From Neoarius graeffei (lineage: Eukaryota > Chordata > Actinopteri > Siluriformes > Ariidae): 64,000 nucleotides of DNA. The DNA lies in assembly GCF_027579695.1 (NCBI RefSeq), contig NC_083577.1, positions 39,037,198-39,101,197 of the forward strand, read 5' to 3'. This document shows positions 1-10,185 of this stretch, in pieces (the first letter of the stretch is position 1; the number at the start of each line of letters is the position of its first letter). Both the position numbers and the translations under genes were made by a program. The notes below the pieces were generated by a model that saw only the letters and a list, made by a program, of their open reading frames with translations, ran no database searches and was not told the DNA's origin.

Positions 1-498
1 GAGCTTTCTGGCTGCGTCGGTACTGATGTCTGCCTGGTCGAAGACCCGAAGCATCTCTTCAGTAAACAGTTCAAAATCAGAGCACTCGGGTCCCCGTCTC
101 TGCCAGATAGCTGTTGCCCAAGCTAACAAGGTTATCACAAAGGCGATCTTGTGGGGATCCATAGTGTAGGTGGTAGGCTGGAGCTCAAAGGTGAGTTGGC
201 ACTGGGTAAGGAACTCCCGGCACTCACCGTGCTTGCCGTCATACCTCTGTGGTGCAGGAAGGCTGGGTTCGCGAGGTGAAGGAGACTGTGTGGTGGGAGG
301 AACAGGAGCTGGATATGCAGGCAGAGGTGTCAGCGTTTTACAAATTTGCTGAAGCAGTACCTCGTGGCGAGCAAGGGCCTCACGTTGGCTTGTGAGCGTT
401 CGTCCATGAGTGTCCATGGTCGCTCCGAAGCGTGTCAAAGCTACCATAATTCCCTGAAGGTTGGCCAGGTAGACAGTTGAAGCAGCTGAGTTGGTCAT
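1..498 (-). CDS. gag: Ty3/gypsy gag, N-terminal part, runs off left edge
   Basis: An uninterrupted 166-codon frame on the minus strand starts at the ATG at 496-498 and is still open at base 1. It has the usual layout of fish gypsy Gag proteins: a helical start, a proline-rich stretch around residues 62-78, then the capsid-like motifs PAPQRYDG, CREFLTQC and FELQP, followed by WATAIW and FTEEMLRVFD. Gag forms the retrotransposon's cytoplasmic particle. It sits directly downstream of a tRNA-like leader and an LTR in the same orientation, so this is the 5' end of an element whose pol lies off the left edge. No stop or frameshift is visible. The family assignment is by motif recognition, not by a search. 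Confidence 0.75.
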   Translation of the reverse strand, partial: MTNSAASTVYLANLQGIMVALTRFGATMDTHGRTLTSQREALARHEVLLQQICKTLTPLPAYPAPVPPTTQSPSPREPSLPAPQRYDGKHGECREFLTQCQLTFELQPTTYTMDPHKIAFVITLLAWATAIWQRRGPECSDFELFTEEMLRVFDQADISTDAARKL

Positions 499-524
499 GA
501 CAGAGTCTTTCTGTTGGGGTTTTG

Positions 525-592
525 CTGGGATTCGAACCCGGGTCACTGGCGTGATAATCCAGCAAACCCCCACTAGGCCACCAGGGGGATGA
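525..592 (-). other. tRNA-like segment in gypsy leader (A box and B box)
   Basis: Read on the minus strand, the leader between LTR and gag holds TGGCCTAGTGG (570-580), a good RNA polymerase III A box, and GGTTCGAATCC (528-538), a perfect B box, spaced as in a tRNA. A short CTGG/CCAG anticodon-like stem lies between them. It is most easily a tRNA relic or primer-site region captured by the element. A complete cloverleaf with acceptor stem is not visible, so I do not call a tRNA gene. Confidence 0.4.
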
Positions 593-1080
593 CTCCCTGA
601 GGCAAAAGTAGAGTATCAAAAACAATTTATTTACACTATATACAGTCCAAAGGAAAAAACAAAAGGATAATCCAAAAGCTCAGATGTACAAAAAACAAAA
701 ATATCCAAAGGGTCAAAGTCCAAAATCCAACTAAGAAAAGAAGAGGCAAAAACTCAAACGCTCAGAAGATCAAAAGGTCAAAACAAAATCCACAAAGTCC
801 AAAAGAAAGAAGCAAAAACCAAGAATACAAAGACACAGGCAAGGTACATGGGACAGAGGGAACTAGCACTAACAGCATAGCATAGGAAAAAGACTCCATG
901 ACAAGGGAACAAACAGAGGGGTATTTATACACACACTAATTAAGGAACAGGGTGGGGCAGGAAACAGGCAATGAAGACAAACACAAAAACACAGTGGCGG
1001 CCTCTAGAGGCCAAAACAAACATGACAAGATGGAAATAACAGCGGCCTCTAGAGGCCAAAACAGTCCCAGTCCGAAGACA
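592..1080 (-). repeat. 5' LTR of the gypsy element at the left edge
   Basis: On the minus strand the LTR begins TGTCTTCGG (ending at 1080) and runs to about 592-599, just upstream of the tRNA-like leader and gag. It contains a TATA box read as GTATAAATAC near 920-929 and an AATAAA-type signal near 626. Two copies of the 14-bp palindrome GGCCTCTAGAGGCC lie in its upstream (U3) part. Only one LTR is in the window, so the exact left boundary and the target duplication cannot be confirmed. Confidence 0.6.
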
Positions 1081-1099
1081 TACATACACACACACATAC

Positions 1100-1101
<2 letters not shown>

Positions 1102-1136
<35 letters not shown>
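1102..1136. repeat. (TA)n microsatellite
   Basis: An uninterrupted TA run preceded by a short CA/TACA stretch. It abuts the left end of a Tc1-like element, which targets TA, so element insertion and microsatellite growth are probably linked. Confidence 0.9.
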
Positions 1137-1141
<5 letters not shown>

Positions 1142-1143
<2 letters not shown>

Positions 1144-2728
1144 ACCCCGATTCCAAAAAAGTTGGGACAAAGTACAAATTGTAAATAAAAATGGAATGCA
1201 ATGATGTGGAAGTTTCAAAATTCCATATTTTATTCAGAATAGAACATAGATGACATATCAAATGTTTAAACTGAGAAAATGTATCATTTAAAGAGAAAAA
1301 TTAGGTGATTTTAAATTTCATGACAACAACACATCTCAAAAAAGTTGGGACAAGGCCATGTTTACCACTGTGAGACATCCCCTTTTCTCTTTACAACAGT
1401 CTGTAAACGTCTGGGGACTGAGGAGACAAGTTGCTCAAGTTTAGGGATAGGAAGGTTAACCCATTCTTTTCTAATGTAGGATTCTAGTTGCTCAACTGTC
1501 TTAGGTCTTTTTTGTCGTATCTTCCGTTTTATGATGCGCCAAATGTTTTCTATGGGTGAAAGATCTGGACTGCAGGCTGGCCAGTTCAGTACCTGGACCC
1601 TTCTTCTACACAGCCATGATGCTGTAATTGATGCAGTATGTGGTTTGGCATTGTCATGCTGGAAAATGCAAGGTCTTCCCTGAAAGAAACGTCGTCTGGA
1701 TGGGAGCATATGTTGCTCTAGAACCTGGATATACCTTTCAGCATTGATGGTGTCTTTCCAGATGTGTAAGCTGCCCATGCCACACGCACTAATGCAACTC
1801 CATACCATCAGAGATGCAGGCTTCTGAACTGAGCGCTGATAACAACTCGGGTCGTCCTTCTCCTCTTCCCTCGTCCCTGATTTCCATAAAGAACTTCAAA
1901 TTTTGATTCGTCTGACCACAGAACAGTTTACACTTTGCCACAGTCCATTTTAAATGAGCCTTGGCCCAGAGAAGACGTCTGCGCTTCTGGATCATGTTTA
2001 GATATGGCTTCTTCTTTGAACTATAGAGTTTTAGCTGGCAACGGTGGACGGCACGGTGAATTGTGTTCACAGATAATGTTCTCTGGAAATATTCCTGAGC
2101 CCATTTTGTGATTTCCAATACAGAAGCATGCCTGTATGTGACGCAGTGCCGTCTAAGGGCCTGAAGATCACGGGCACCCAGTATGGTTTTCCGGCCTTGA
2201 CCCTTACGCACAGAGATTCTTCCAGATTCTCTGAATCTTTTGATGATGATATGCACTGTAGATGATGATATGTTCAAACTCTTTGCAATTTTACACTGTT
2301 GAACTCCTTTCTGATATTGCTCCACTATTTGTCGGCGCAGAATTAGGGGGATTGGTGATCCTCTTCCCGTCTTTACTTCTGAGAGCCGCTGCCACTCCAA
2401 GATGCTCTTTTTATACCCAGTCTTGTTAATGACCTATTGCCAATTGACCTAATGAGTTGCAATTTGGTCCTCCAGCTGTTCCTTTTTGGTACCTTTAACT
2501 TTTCCAGCCTCTTATTGCCCCTGTCCCAACTTTTTTGAGATGTGTTGCTGTCATGAAATTTCAAATGAGCCAATATTTGGCATGAAATTTCAAAATGTCT
2601 CACTTTCAACATTTGATATGTTGTCTATGTTCTATTGTGAATACAATATCAGCTTGAGATTTGTAAATTATTGCATTCTGTTTTTATTTACAATTTGTAC
2701 TTGGTCCCAACTTTTTTGGAATCGGGGT

Positions 2729-2730
<2 letters not shown>
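1142..2730 (-). mobile_element. Tc1-like transposon, copy A (CAACCCCGATTCC ends)
   Basis: Ends CAACCCCGATTCC at 1142 and its reverse complement at 2718-2730. The inverted repeats are about 210 bp long, and the AAAAAAGTTGGGAC motif recurs at the outer and inner edge of each arm, which is the IR/DR arrangement of many fish Tc1 elements. TA follows the right end. At the left a few CA units separate the element from the TA run. Length (1589 bp) and content match the copy at 29558-31162, which is in the opposite orientation. Confidence 0.92.
1362..2400 (-). pseudogene. Tc1-family transposase, frameshifted (copy A)
   Basis: The DNA-binding half (1789-2400) has paired helix-turn-helix features, for example [20 protein letters not shown] and [12 protein letters not shown]. 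The catalytic half (1362-1808) carries HDNAKPH (second Asp) and SPIENIWR (Glu) of the DD34E triad. The segment with the first Asp is out of frame: relative to copy B one base is missing near 1925-1935, and the frame is regained before the 1808 ORF. The protein would excise and insert the element at TA sites. As it stands it is broken, so this copy could move only in trans. Confidence 0.9.

Positions 2731-2782
<52 letters not shown>
2731..2782. repeat. (TA)n microsatellite
   Basis: About 50 bp of pure TA directly after the right end of Tc1 copy A. Short frames predicted through it are repeat translations, not genes. Confidence 0.9.
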
Positions 2783-2785
<3 letters not shown>

Positions 2786-3535
2786 GCACTGCCTAAAAGT
2801 GGAACTCCCGATGAGTGTTTGAGGAAAATATTTTCAAGGGCACAAAATCAACCTGAATAGAATAATATTATAGCATATGAACCACTGAATTGCGTAGGGT
2901 TGTGTATTTCGCATCAATAAATTGCTGCATTGTCTTGTGACAGTGAGACCAATAATGAGATATGCATGGCATTTATGAATACATATTTATTCCTTTCTTT
3001 GACACCTGCATGCCATGCGCCAGAAACAACACCACACCATTTATTATAGTGTGACTCTGCTAGGTGCCTGGTGGACAACAGTGAACCACCACTTTCACTT
3101 TACATTTTCATCTTTACTATATGGTTACAATCAAATATTATCAGATTTTAGATTATCTAAAACTAAGGAAAGATGCTCATAATTGCTATTGAACTATACA
3201 ATAATTATGTTTCCATGAGAGTGCAAAGTAAGGAATTGTTCAGGTACAAAAGCATACACTGCAAATATATGTTGCCTGTTATAAATAAAACAGTAGGATA
3301 AAAACCTTTTTTTTTGGGGGGGGGGGGGGGGGGGGGGGGCTACTAGAAAACATACTCCTTAACTGAATGCAATGTACGAACTCCAAGGGTGAGAGCTGCA
3401 ATCTTGATATTTTAAGGTTGATGTCAAACAGGTGTCTAGTTATGACTGTCAATTGTCCAACAAGCTAGTAGATTAATAAAACTGCTTGAACTAGTTTTAT
3501 ATTAAACTGTTGTGAATATTTTCCGTAAAGGAGAA
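2783..3535. other. No gene recognised; AT-rich spacer with a poly-G run
   Basis: AT-rich non-coding sequence. The only notable feature is a T9 run joined to a G run of about 24 bases at 3310-3340, a likely slippage or assembly-sensitive spot. I see no supported coding frame or RNA gene. Confidence 0.6.
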
Positions 3536-4015
3536 GAAGAAGAGGCCTTTATTTGTCATATGTACTCAAGCACAACAAAATTCCTCCTCTGCATTTCAAC
3601 CATCTGAACAGGGGCGTCACTAGGCCTTTTTACTGGGGCACGTGCCCCAGTAAAAATCAGCTGTGCCCCAGTAAGAAAATGTTGAAAGATTTTCGTAACA
3701 AACTAGTTTCTTTGGCAGATCATTTATCTACTGTAAGTTGTAGGACAGAGTGTGTTTCAAACTTCTATCACCTCTTCTTTCTAACTAATTTTCTGATTGG
3801 TCTGGGAGATTCTCACTGTAAACATAGCGTGCGTGCGGCGTGCCATGAGTCCATTTAGCCTACTGGAGAGATGAGTCTACTCTTTGGATGAGTCAGAGAA
3901 CGGGCTCTGGATGAGTTACTGTGGCGCAAAGTTTTTGCAACAAAACTAAGCAAACCATATTCTAACAAACCCATTAAACTACATTGAATTAAATGATATT
4001 AAATTACTTTTCCAG

Positions 4016-4138
4016 ATGGATATCAGACAATTCTTCTCACGAAACAGACACAGGGGCAGGGAAACAGTGACAGATGAGGAGGAGGGTGAGAGAAGTAAGA
4101 TTAAGGTTGTAGGCTATGTGCTAGTCAGTCATAACTAA
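4016..4138 (+). pseudogene. hAT transposase, N-terminal remnant
   Basis: ATG at 4016 follows a splice-acceptor-like TTTTCCAG. The frame reads MDIRQFFSRNRHRG, then an acidic stretch TDEEEGERSKIK, and stops at 4138. Short N-termini ending in a phenylalanine pair and basic residues are usual in fish hAT transposases. No catalytic exon follows, because the downstream part of the element is replaced by insertions. Confidence 0.45.
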
Positions 4139-4202
4139 CCAGCTGCATAATGATTGAAAAAAGATTGAAAAAAACAAGCATTAGTCTACACTATACTGTT
4201 TA

Positions 4203-4480
4203 GTCAAGTCAAGTCAAGTCAACTTTATTGTCAAATGTGCTATACATGCTCGACATACAGCACAGATGAAATATCAGTCCTCTCTGACCCACGGTGCAAA
4301 CAGGCAATGCAATAAATAAAAATAGAATAATTGAAAAAAAAAACCAATATAAACAGTATAAACACTCTAGATAGGAACTAGACATAGACTAAACACTCAG
4401 ACAATATAAACAGTGTAAACACTAGATAAGAACTACACACAGACTAAACACTCAAACAGACAATATAAAAAATGAAAATG
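4203..4480 (-). repeat. Non-LTR element 3' end with (GTCAA)n tail
   Basis: Begins with four GTCAA units followed by CTTTATTGTCAAATGTGC, the reverse complement of a LINE 3' UTR with a short tandem tail. 4340-4480 contains two imperfect copies of a roughly 66-bp unit (AATATAAACAGT...AAACACTCA). It is inserted in the hAT body. Confidence 0.5.
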
Positions 4481-4737
4481 AAATGAAGTGACAAGTTGAA
4501 ATGTTCCTTGGTTAACTTTTTCCCCTAAATTGCTTCTTTACTCTTGTGGAATGTAATACAAATGCATAATAGAAAACTTGAATCAAATACATAACAAAAT
4601 TAGTTAGGTTATTCAGCTGTTCCATGAAATGTTTGGCAGGTTTACTGCATATGAAAGACAATAGAGTATGTTTAAATAAACATCTTACTGCATTCTTGAA
4701 CAGACTCTCCCTTTTTAACTTTACCAGTAAATGTATG

Positions 4738-6242
4738 GACCCTTTTCACGTGACGTCACGACAAACGCGGCCGCCATTTTGGACATGTACTACCAGTAGT
4801 TTACCACAGCCAGCATTGAGGAACGGCAGCAAAGAAAGTGTTTATTTTCAGCAAGACTTCCATCATGCCACTATATTGTTGTGCACCTGGATGTAGTAAC
4901 CATCAACAAACAAGGCAAGGGTTATCATTTTATCAGATCCCGACGGAGAAGATGGATAGCGGCCATTAACAGATTGGCAGCCCTTGGCATACCAGTGCTT
5001 GTGTAGTGACCACTTTGTTGGAGGTAAGACGAATAAAATTAGCCAGAAAAGGCATTACATTGCTGTTAACATTCTGTGGCGGCGAGTGTGTAACCAAATA
5101 GGCTAAAATAACCCATTGTAACCTCTTTGTTCTTCTGTAGTAGCTATTAGCTAATGACATTAGTTAGCGTTGTGTTCCTTTGCTGTTGGTAGACTGTAGG
5201 ACAGATCAGAGGCAGTGTTCTACAAACAGCGCTTAATTTGAGGGAGAGCAAGCCAGAGCGCGCTCCGGAACCTCGGGCGTTGGCTCCGGCAGCTATTTAC
5301 ACTGGATCCAGTGATCCGACACCTCTCTTGACTATGTAACAAAAAAAAAAAAAAGATTGTCTTTAGGCTTGCCATCCTTCCACTTGCGAGTGGTAAGTGA
5401 TGTGCGCTGGGATCACACACACAGCGGCTCAGTCCCGAATCGTGGCTCGTGCACTTCACTCGCGCGCTGTGTGAGCTGCGCAGGGCCGGAGTGCGCACCC
5501 TCCAGAGGGCACTCGCTGTTCAGGGCGGAGTGATTTGGAGCGCAGGATGCCTGCGGAGCCGAGCGTATCCGTGTATTGGTGTTGCTGTGTGCAGACGAAT
5601 CGTGTATTGGTGTTGCTGTGTGCACACTAATCGCTTTTAAAAACGTTAATCTGATGATCCGCTGATACGGTCTAATGTAAACATGGGCTAAGTGTTCAAA
5701 ATAAGAGGAACATGTATTTGTCTCTTAAATCCAGGCCGTTCCCTGTAATCTCTAACAACGGTTGGAGAAAGTAATGGCAAATAGTGAGTGCACAAACCAT
5801 AGAAGGTAAACTGTACACAGCGCCAGGGCAGTGTGATGGTATGTCTACTTTTAGATTGTGTTAGCTTATCATTGAACACACTCGTCACTCGACGAGTTTC
5901 ACGTCTTTACGACGGATACTTAAATGTGCGTTAGGTATTATTGTTGCAGTCTAAGCAGTCATTGTAGCAGCTAGATGAGCGAGAACCGAAAGGGTCTGTG
6001 CCATAAACCGTTATTTCTGTACGGCGTTGCTAATGTGTCGTTACTGTTGTTATTTCTCCCTCTGCTCGCCCTGTAAATGCCCTACGTCGCTGGATAGCGA
6101 AGGTGTTTTCTGCATCTCGCTCCTTTTTCTTGTATGTTCTCCGTTTGTCACCTTCCTCGCATTCAAACCAATTCGAGCCGAAGTCCGCTACATGTCCAAA
6201 ATGGTGGTCGCATTTACGAAGGTCACGTGACTGAAAAGGGTC
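4738..6242 (+). mobile_element. THAP-encoding DNA transposon nested in the hAT
   Basis: Left end GACCCTTTTCACGTGACG with CCATTTTGGACATGTA just inside, and right end TACATGTCCAAAATGG with CACGTGACTGAAAAGGGTC, form inverted ends about 60 bp long with gaps. A THAP-like exon starts at 4864. The target duplication is not clear (TA is possible), so P-, Kolobok- and IS4EU-type assignments all stay open. Further GC-rich sequence at 5228-5650, beginning CAGCGCTTAATTTGAGG, looks like the end of another hAT family inserted here. Confidence 0.6.
4864..5023 (+). pseudogene. THAP-domain exon, frameshifted
   Basis: ATG at 4864 opens with YCCAPGCSNHQQ and GLSFYQIP, the first Cys pair and FxxFP-like motif of a THAP zinc finger. 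Two frame changes are needed to follow RRRWIAAINRLAALG and then CSDHFVGG, the C-x2-H half of the C2CH finger. A GTAAGA donor follows at 5024. THAP domains bind the ends of their own transposon. This copy cannot make the protein. Confidence 0.6.
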
Positions 6243-6500
6243 TATATCAGGAACGTTAAGGTGCATTGTGCGGAGGGGGGCATTTTGTGTGTGTGTCGGG
6301 GGGGGACGACAGTGCCCCAGTAAAGCTTAATTCCTAGTGACGCCCCTGCATCTGAAGCAGTGAACACACTCATGCACACACAAGTGAGCAATGAGCACAC
6401 ACACATACACAGAGCAGTGGACAGCTATGCTACAGCACCCAGGTAGCAGTTGGGGGTTAGGTGTCTTGCTCAAGGGCACTTCAGCCATGATACAGAAGGA

Positions 6501-7267
6501 GGGGAAAATGTGTTAGTAAATAACCCCATATTATTTTTTTCAAAAGCAAGTTAGAAATAATCTAATCTTGTGTAAATAAAGATACAAATTTCATTGTCTC
6601 GTGGTCAAGTGTTTGAAATACATTGCCTTGCATTTATGACTGGGTCCCCTTTGGTGTTATACATACATCGTTTGGATGCACATATGTACGTATGGATGTC
6701 ATGTGGTCACAAAAGCCATCAAAAATCAGGTTGATGTATCAACATATTCTCTTCAGTATGAAGCTGCACTCACCGATAATACTGGGGAGCACCAATATAA
6801 TTGCTTAAAAAATAAATAAATAAATTATAATTTAAAAAAGACTCACAAAATTGTGGCAAAAGCATGTTGATTCTTTGTTCCTACCAGTCTAATTGACTCC
6901 CTTTTTGTAGGAGGGCTGATCATCGGTGGAAGGAAGACAGGCTGCAAGTGCCGTTTAAGATCTCAAAAACTTGGCTGTTCAAGTTCTTGGAGCCTGAAGA
7001 TTCTTTAAACATTACTTTGAAAAATTGTGACAAGAAAGTGCTGTCTGCCCTCTTCTGCAAACATGAGCTCACAGATGCCCATGAATAGCTAGTGTCACTA
7101 TGCTAGATAGGGGAGAGGCTTTTCCAGCCATAGATGACAATAGCATCATCAGGATTCAAACTCACATTTTCTGAATAACAGGGCAAACACTTTTGTGTTG
7201 TGCCACTTGGGAGTAAACCCTAGGGTCATTTTTAACAGTTAAATTTAAAGAGACAAAATTTGAAAAG
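6501..7267. other. No gene recognised
   Basis: Mixed AT-rich sequence. I found no long frame, no clean terminal repeats and no RNA gene. A degraded tRNA-like box near 7150-7210 was considered and not accepted. Confidence 0.4.
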
Positions 7268-7744
7268 TTGTTAAAAGCAGCTTCAGCTCAGAACAATCAC
7301 CATATCGTTCCTCACATGAGCAAGAAAACATATGGTGAGACCAGCCAGCCATCTGTTGCACATCTACTAGTTCAAAATTCTGTATCTGAATTGCATTCAC
7401 GTGCAAAGAAGAAGAATCGCATTACCCCAGTTTTGCCTTCCATTCATTATCTCCAATTAATAGTAAGATTGAGTAGATGGATTTGTTTGTTGGTTTTTAA
7501 AGCTTTAAATGAACTGGAACACTTTGAGATAGAAGATATGCTTTGTATGCCTACTGCTTCTAGACTTGAAAAGCTCACCACGCAACTATTGCCGATTGTT
7601 GTTACATCTGCACTGAAATCTGTTCAGGACACAATTTCCCATGAATCCAAACAGCTTACAAACCAGACAACACAGACTACAGATCCCAACAACACACAAG
7701 TTCACCGGAGTACTGATGATTCACAGCCGTCTCATTTCAGCTAA
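7268..7744 (+). pseudogene. LINE reverse transcriptase C-terminal remnant
   Basis: A 158-codon frame whose middle reads RITPVLPSIHYLQL and LLVFKALNELEHFEIEDML. It resembles the conserved region just after the RT domain of CR1/L2/Rex-type LINEs (HITPxLxSLHWLPV...FKxLNGL). The catalytic YxDD part is absent, and the flanking residues are low-complexity. It is a dead fragment rather than a gene. Confidence 0.5.
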
Positions 7745-7895
7745 TCAAGCACACAGTATAGACTTGTTCCTACCTGAACAATCACACCGCCTGAGTACAG
7801 TAATGAAGAAATAAAAATTATCATACCAAACACAAGGAAGTAAAATTCTGAGAAAAGGAAACTGAAAGGTATGCTTCAGTTGTTCAATTCAAAAA

Positions 7896-8237
7896 ATCTC
7901 TAGCCACTTTATCCTGTTCTACAGGGTCACAGGCAAGCTAGAGCTTATCCCAGCTGACTACAGGTGAAAGGCGGGGTACACCCTGGACAAGTCACCAGGT
8001 CATCACAGGGCTGACACATAGACACAGACAACCATTCACACTCACGGCCAATTTAGAGTCACCAGTTAACCTAACCTGCATGTCTTTGGACTGTGGGGGA
8101 AACCGGAGCACCCGGAGGAAACCCACGGGGAGAACATGCAAACTCCACACAGAAAGGCCCTCGCCGGCCACGGGGCTCGAACCCAGACCTTCTTGCTGTG
8201 AGGTGACAGCGCTAACCACTACACCACCGTGCCACCC
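7896..8237 (-). repeat. tRNA-derived SINE, minus orientation
   Basis: On the minus strand it starts GGTGGCACGGTGGTGTAGTGG (A box), with GGGTTCGAGCCCC as B box. Then come the long conserved body (TTTGCATGTTCTCCCC, GTCCAAAGACATGCAGG) and the tail region GGATAAAGTGGCTAGAGAT. Flanks TCAAAAAA and TCAAATAA may be a worn target duplication. Six further full or near-full copies of the family occur in the window. Confidence 0.85.
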
Positions 8238-8489
8238 TCAAATAATTTTACTTGATAAATATTAACTTATTTATTATTAATTAAGTCAATTATTTATCTT
8301 GATGCCATAGTGTTGAAGTTCACACATCTCAAATTAAATATGCAATGCAGTGAATTAAAAATCCATTGACATAAAGAACTACATTTGTGACTATAATTTT
8401 GTATGAATTAACATTTATTTATTAACATGAATTTAACATTTATTGCTACACTATACAAATAATTATTCTTCTTTTAGTTGAGTTATAGC

Positions 8490-8990
8490 CTGTAAGTACT
8501 TACTGAGCATAAAGGAATTCCTCTTTTTGTTAGTGCTGCCATCTTTATGCTTCTGAAGGAACAGGAGACTCTACTACTGTTTTGAAACTCAGGAAAGATG
8601 CATCAACTTTTATGCTGACTGTGGAGAAACTCCACCCCTTGTGACTCACCATGGAGAGTGGATAGTAATTCTACGTTCAGTGATTTGGTTTTTGATGCAT
8701 ACAGTGTTCCGTACCAGTTTGTGTAGGTTTCTGCACAGTAGATGGCAGCCTTCAGTCAGATCTATGATGACAGTATATTTCATTTCTGGAAGTAGTTCCC
8801 AACTTTCCCTGTACACAGCTATTGCACAGTTCATATCCAACCCTAACTGTTATCTTAATTTAACACATTGATTTCATATTTAATCAACATTTTGAACATT
8901 GGATTGGGCACTATTACAAAATACAGGAAAGATATATCAACTTTTATGTTGACTGTGGAGAAACTCCACCCCTTGTGTGGTGTATGTGCT
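8490..8990. repeat. Diverged dispersed repeat related to 10740-10980
   Basis: 8494-8690 aligns by eye with 10740-10980 (shared TACTTACTGAGC, TTTGTTAGTG, GGAACAGGAGACTC, TCAGTGATT). A 50-bp piece (TCAACTTTTATGCTGACTG, GAGAAACTCCACCCCTTGTG) recurs at 8935-8980. Because gypsy pol scraps lie beside both copies (9080 and 12150), these may be remains of an LTR. Confidence 0.4.
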
Positions 8991-9079
8991 GTAGTGGATT
9001 GTAATGGATTGGGTGAACTGATTGGACTGCTGATCATGATCATGCTTTTGCTGAGCTCAAAAAAACCCTTCATTAATTC

Positions 9080-9299
9080 ATCTGTCTTGGCTCACCCAGA
9101 CTTTGGTCAATGCTTCTTGTCAAGCGATACTTCCTTGGATGGTCTTGGGGCTGTTTTGTTTCAAGTACAGGAGGGTGATACAGTAGTTAGGCTGATAGCA
9201 TTAGCTAATAAGTGCTTGATTTGGTCACAGAAAAACTGTCCAGCCCATCGATTGGAGTTTTTTGCTCTGAAATGGGCAACTTGTGACAAATTTAGCTAA
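9080..9299 (+). pseudogene. Ty3/gypsy RNase H fragment
   Basis: The frame contains VLAHPDFGQCFLSSDTSLDG and LGAVLFQ, then HRLEFFALKWA. These match the RNase H start of gypsy pol, with its Asp (DTS for DAS) and the conserved LEFLALKW block. It stops right after. No adjoining RT lies upstream; an RT scrap of the same general type lies 3 kb downstream, so the order is scrambled. Confidence 0.65.
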
Positions 9300-9458
9300 A
9301 AGGTCATGATTTTACTGTGTGGATAGGGAGTGCTCCATCAATCACTTCATATTTTTTTAAATAAAATAATTTTTCACTGTGAAATGAAGTATGACTATTA
9401 GTTGAAATAACAAACAGTGCTGGGAAATAACATGATAGAATGATGTATTAGTCAAGAT

Positions 9459-10175
9459 CACGGGCACAGATAGAGGGTGGGACGGGTGGGATTCGTCCCA
9501 CCCAGATTTAAATTCACCTCGTTCGGTCCCCCCCACTTATAGGGAGGAAAAAACGTCTATGCTGTCTTTCTTTGCATAAGGCAAACCTCACAGAAAAATC
9601 AAAAGACTAATTACTATTCGGTTTATTGAGGTGCACAGCAGTACATACATAGTTGCAACAACTCACATAAAACAAAACAAAGACTGATATTCGGTTGGTT
9701 GAGCTGCGCAGACTGCACAGGCTGCGAGCTCGAGCTTGGTTGCTATGGTTACCCACAACAAGTTTGACAGGCATATCAGGGACAGCTCCTAGTTCAGGAC
9801 CCCAACACGGCATGATGAAGGGTGCCAAACTGAAAAGGCAGAAAACGATTGCATCGTTTTTTTCAAAAAACAACGACTGTAAGTAAACTGTGCCTTACTT
9901 TATCATATCACCTTGCAATTTTTTGATAGTCTGTTCAAAGTAATGTCATAGTGAAAGTAAAATCATACGGAGTAGAGACTCTTTATTTATTAGTAGGCCT
10001 AAGCTAACGGTTGCAGGGATGAAGGAGTGATGTTTTTTTTGTCTTAGCTGAGTAATGTCGCTGCCCTGAGAGCATCAGAGTATATTCCTCGCACAACACA
10101 TGTTGGGGGTGGGGTTGGGGTTAGTTTGCTGGCAGCTTTGTCCCCCCCAGTTCAAAAAACGTATCTGTGCCCCTG
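9459..10175 (+). mobile_element. Short hAT-type element with transposase exon 1
   Basis: Ends CACGGGCACAGATA (9459) and TATCTGTGCCCCTG (to 10175) are inverted with one mismatch. GGGTGGGACGGGTGGG sits inside the left end and a CCCCCCC run inside the right. The interior holds one likely coding exon. Flanking 8-mers do not match, so insertion into older sequence cannot be proven. Confidence 0.55.
9812..9878 (+). pseudogene. hAT transposase first exon remnant
   Basis: ATG at 9812 begins MMKGAKLKRQKTIASFFSKN, the lysine-rich start with an I-x-SFF motif common in fish hAT transposases. A good donor (GACT|GTAAGT) follows at 9879. No catalytic exon lies within the element. Confidence 0.45.
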
Positions 10176-10185
10176 GTATTATTTG

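Larger units (their letters stand above)
3609..6348. mobile_element. hAT transposon with perfect 8-bp target duplication
   Basis: Terminal repeats CAGGGGCGTCACTAGG (3609) and CCTAGTGACGCCCCTG (ending 6348) are exact reverse complements. They are flanked by identical 8-bp CATCTGAA copies (3601-3608 and 6349-6356), diagnostic of hAT insertion. The second inner motif TGCCCCAGTAA is also mirrored. The 2740-bp body is itself loaded with a LINE 3' fragment and a THAP-type element, and retains only the start of a transposase. Confidence 0.93.
3536..6500 (-). repeat. LINE 3'-end type repeat split by a hAT insertion
   Basis: 3536-3608 (GGCCTTTATTTGTCATATGT onward) and 6357-6500 (cacacaagtgagcaatgagc and the TTAGGTGTCTTGCTCAAGGG stretch) read as one continuous repeat once the hAT at 3609-6348 and one copy of CATCTGAA are removed. 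This combined sequence is a common dispersed repeat in fish, probably the 3' part of a non-LTR element in minus orientation. The family was not identified. Confidence 0.5.

Noticed and set aside
525..592. Functional tRNA gene on the minus strand
   Set aside because: A and B boxes are present, but no matching acceptor stem or convincing anticodon arm was found, and it sits in a retrotransposon leader.
2486..2860. 124-codon ORF spanning a Tc1 end
   Set aside because: It reads across the terminal repeat and a (TA)n tract on the strand opposite to the transposase.
7100..7210. SINE with tRNA-like boxes
   Set aside because: GGATTCAAACTC and CCACTTGGGA only loosely match B and A boxes, and no SINE body or tail could be traced.
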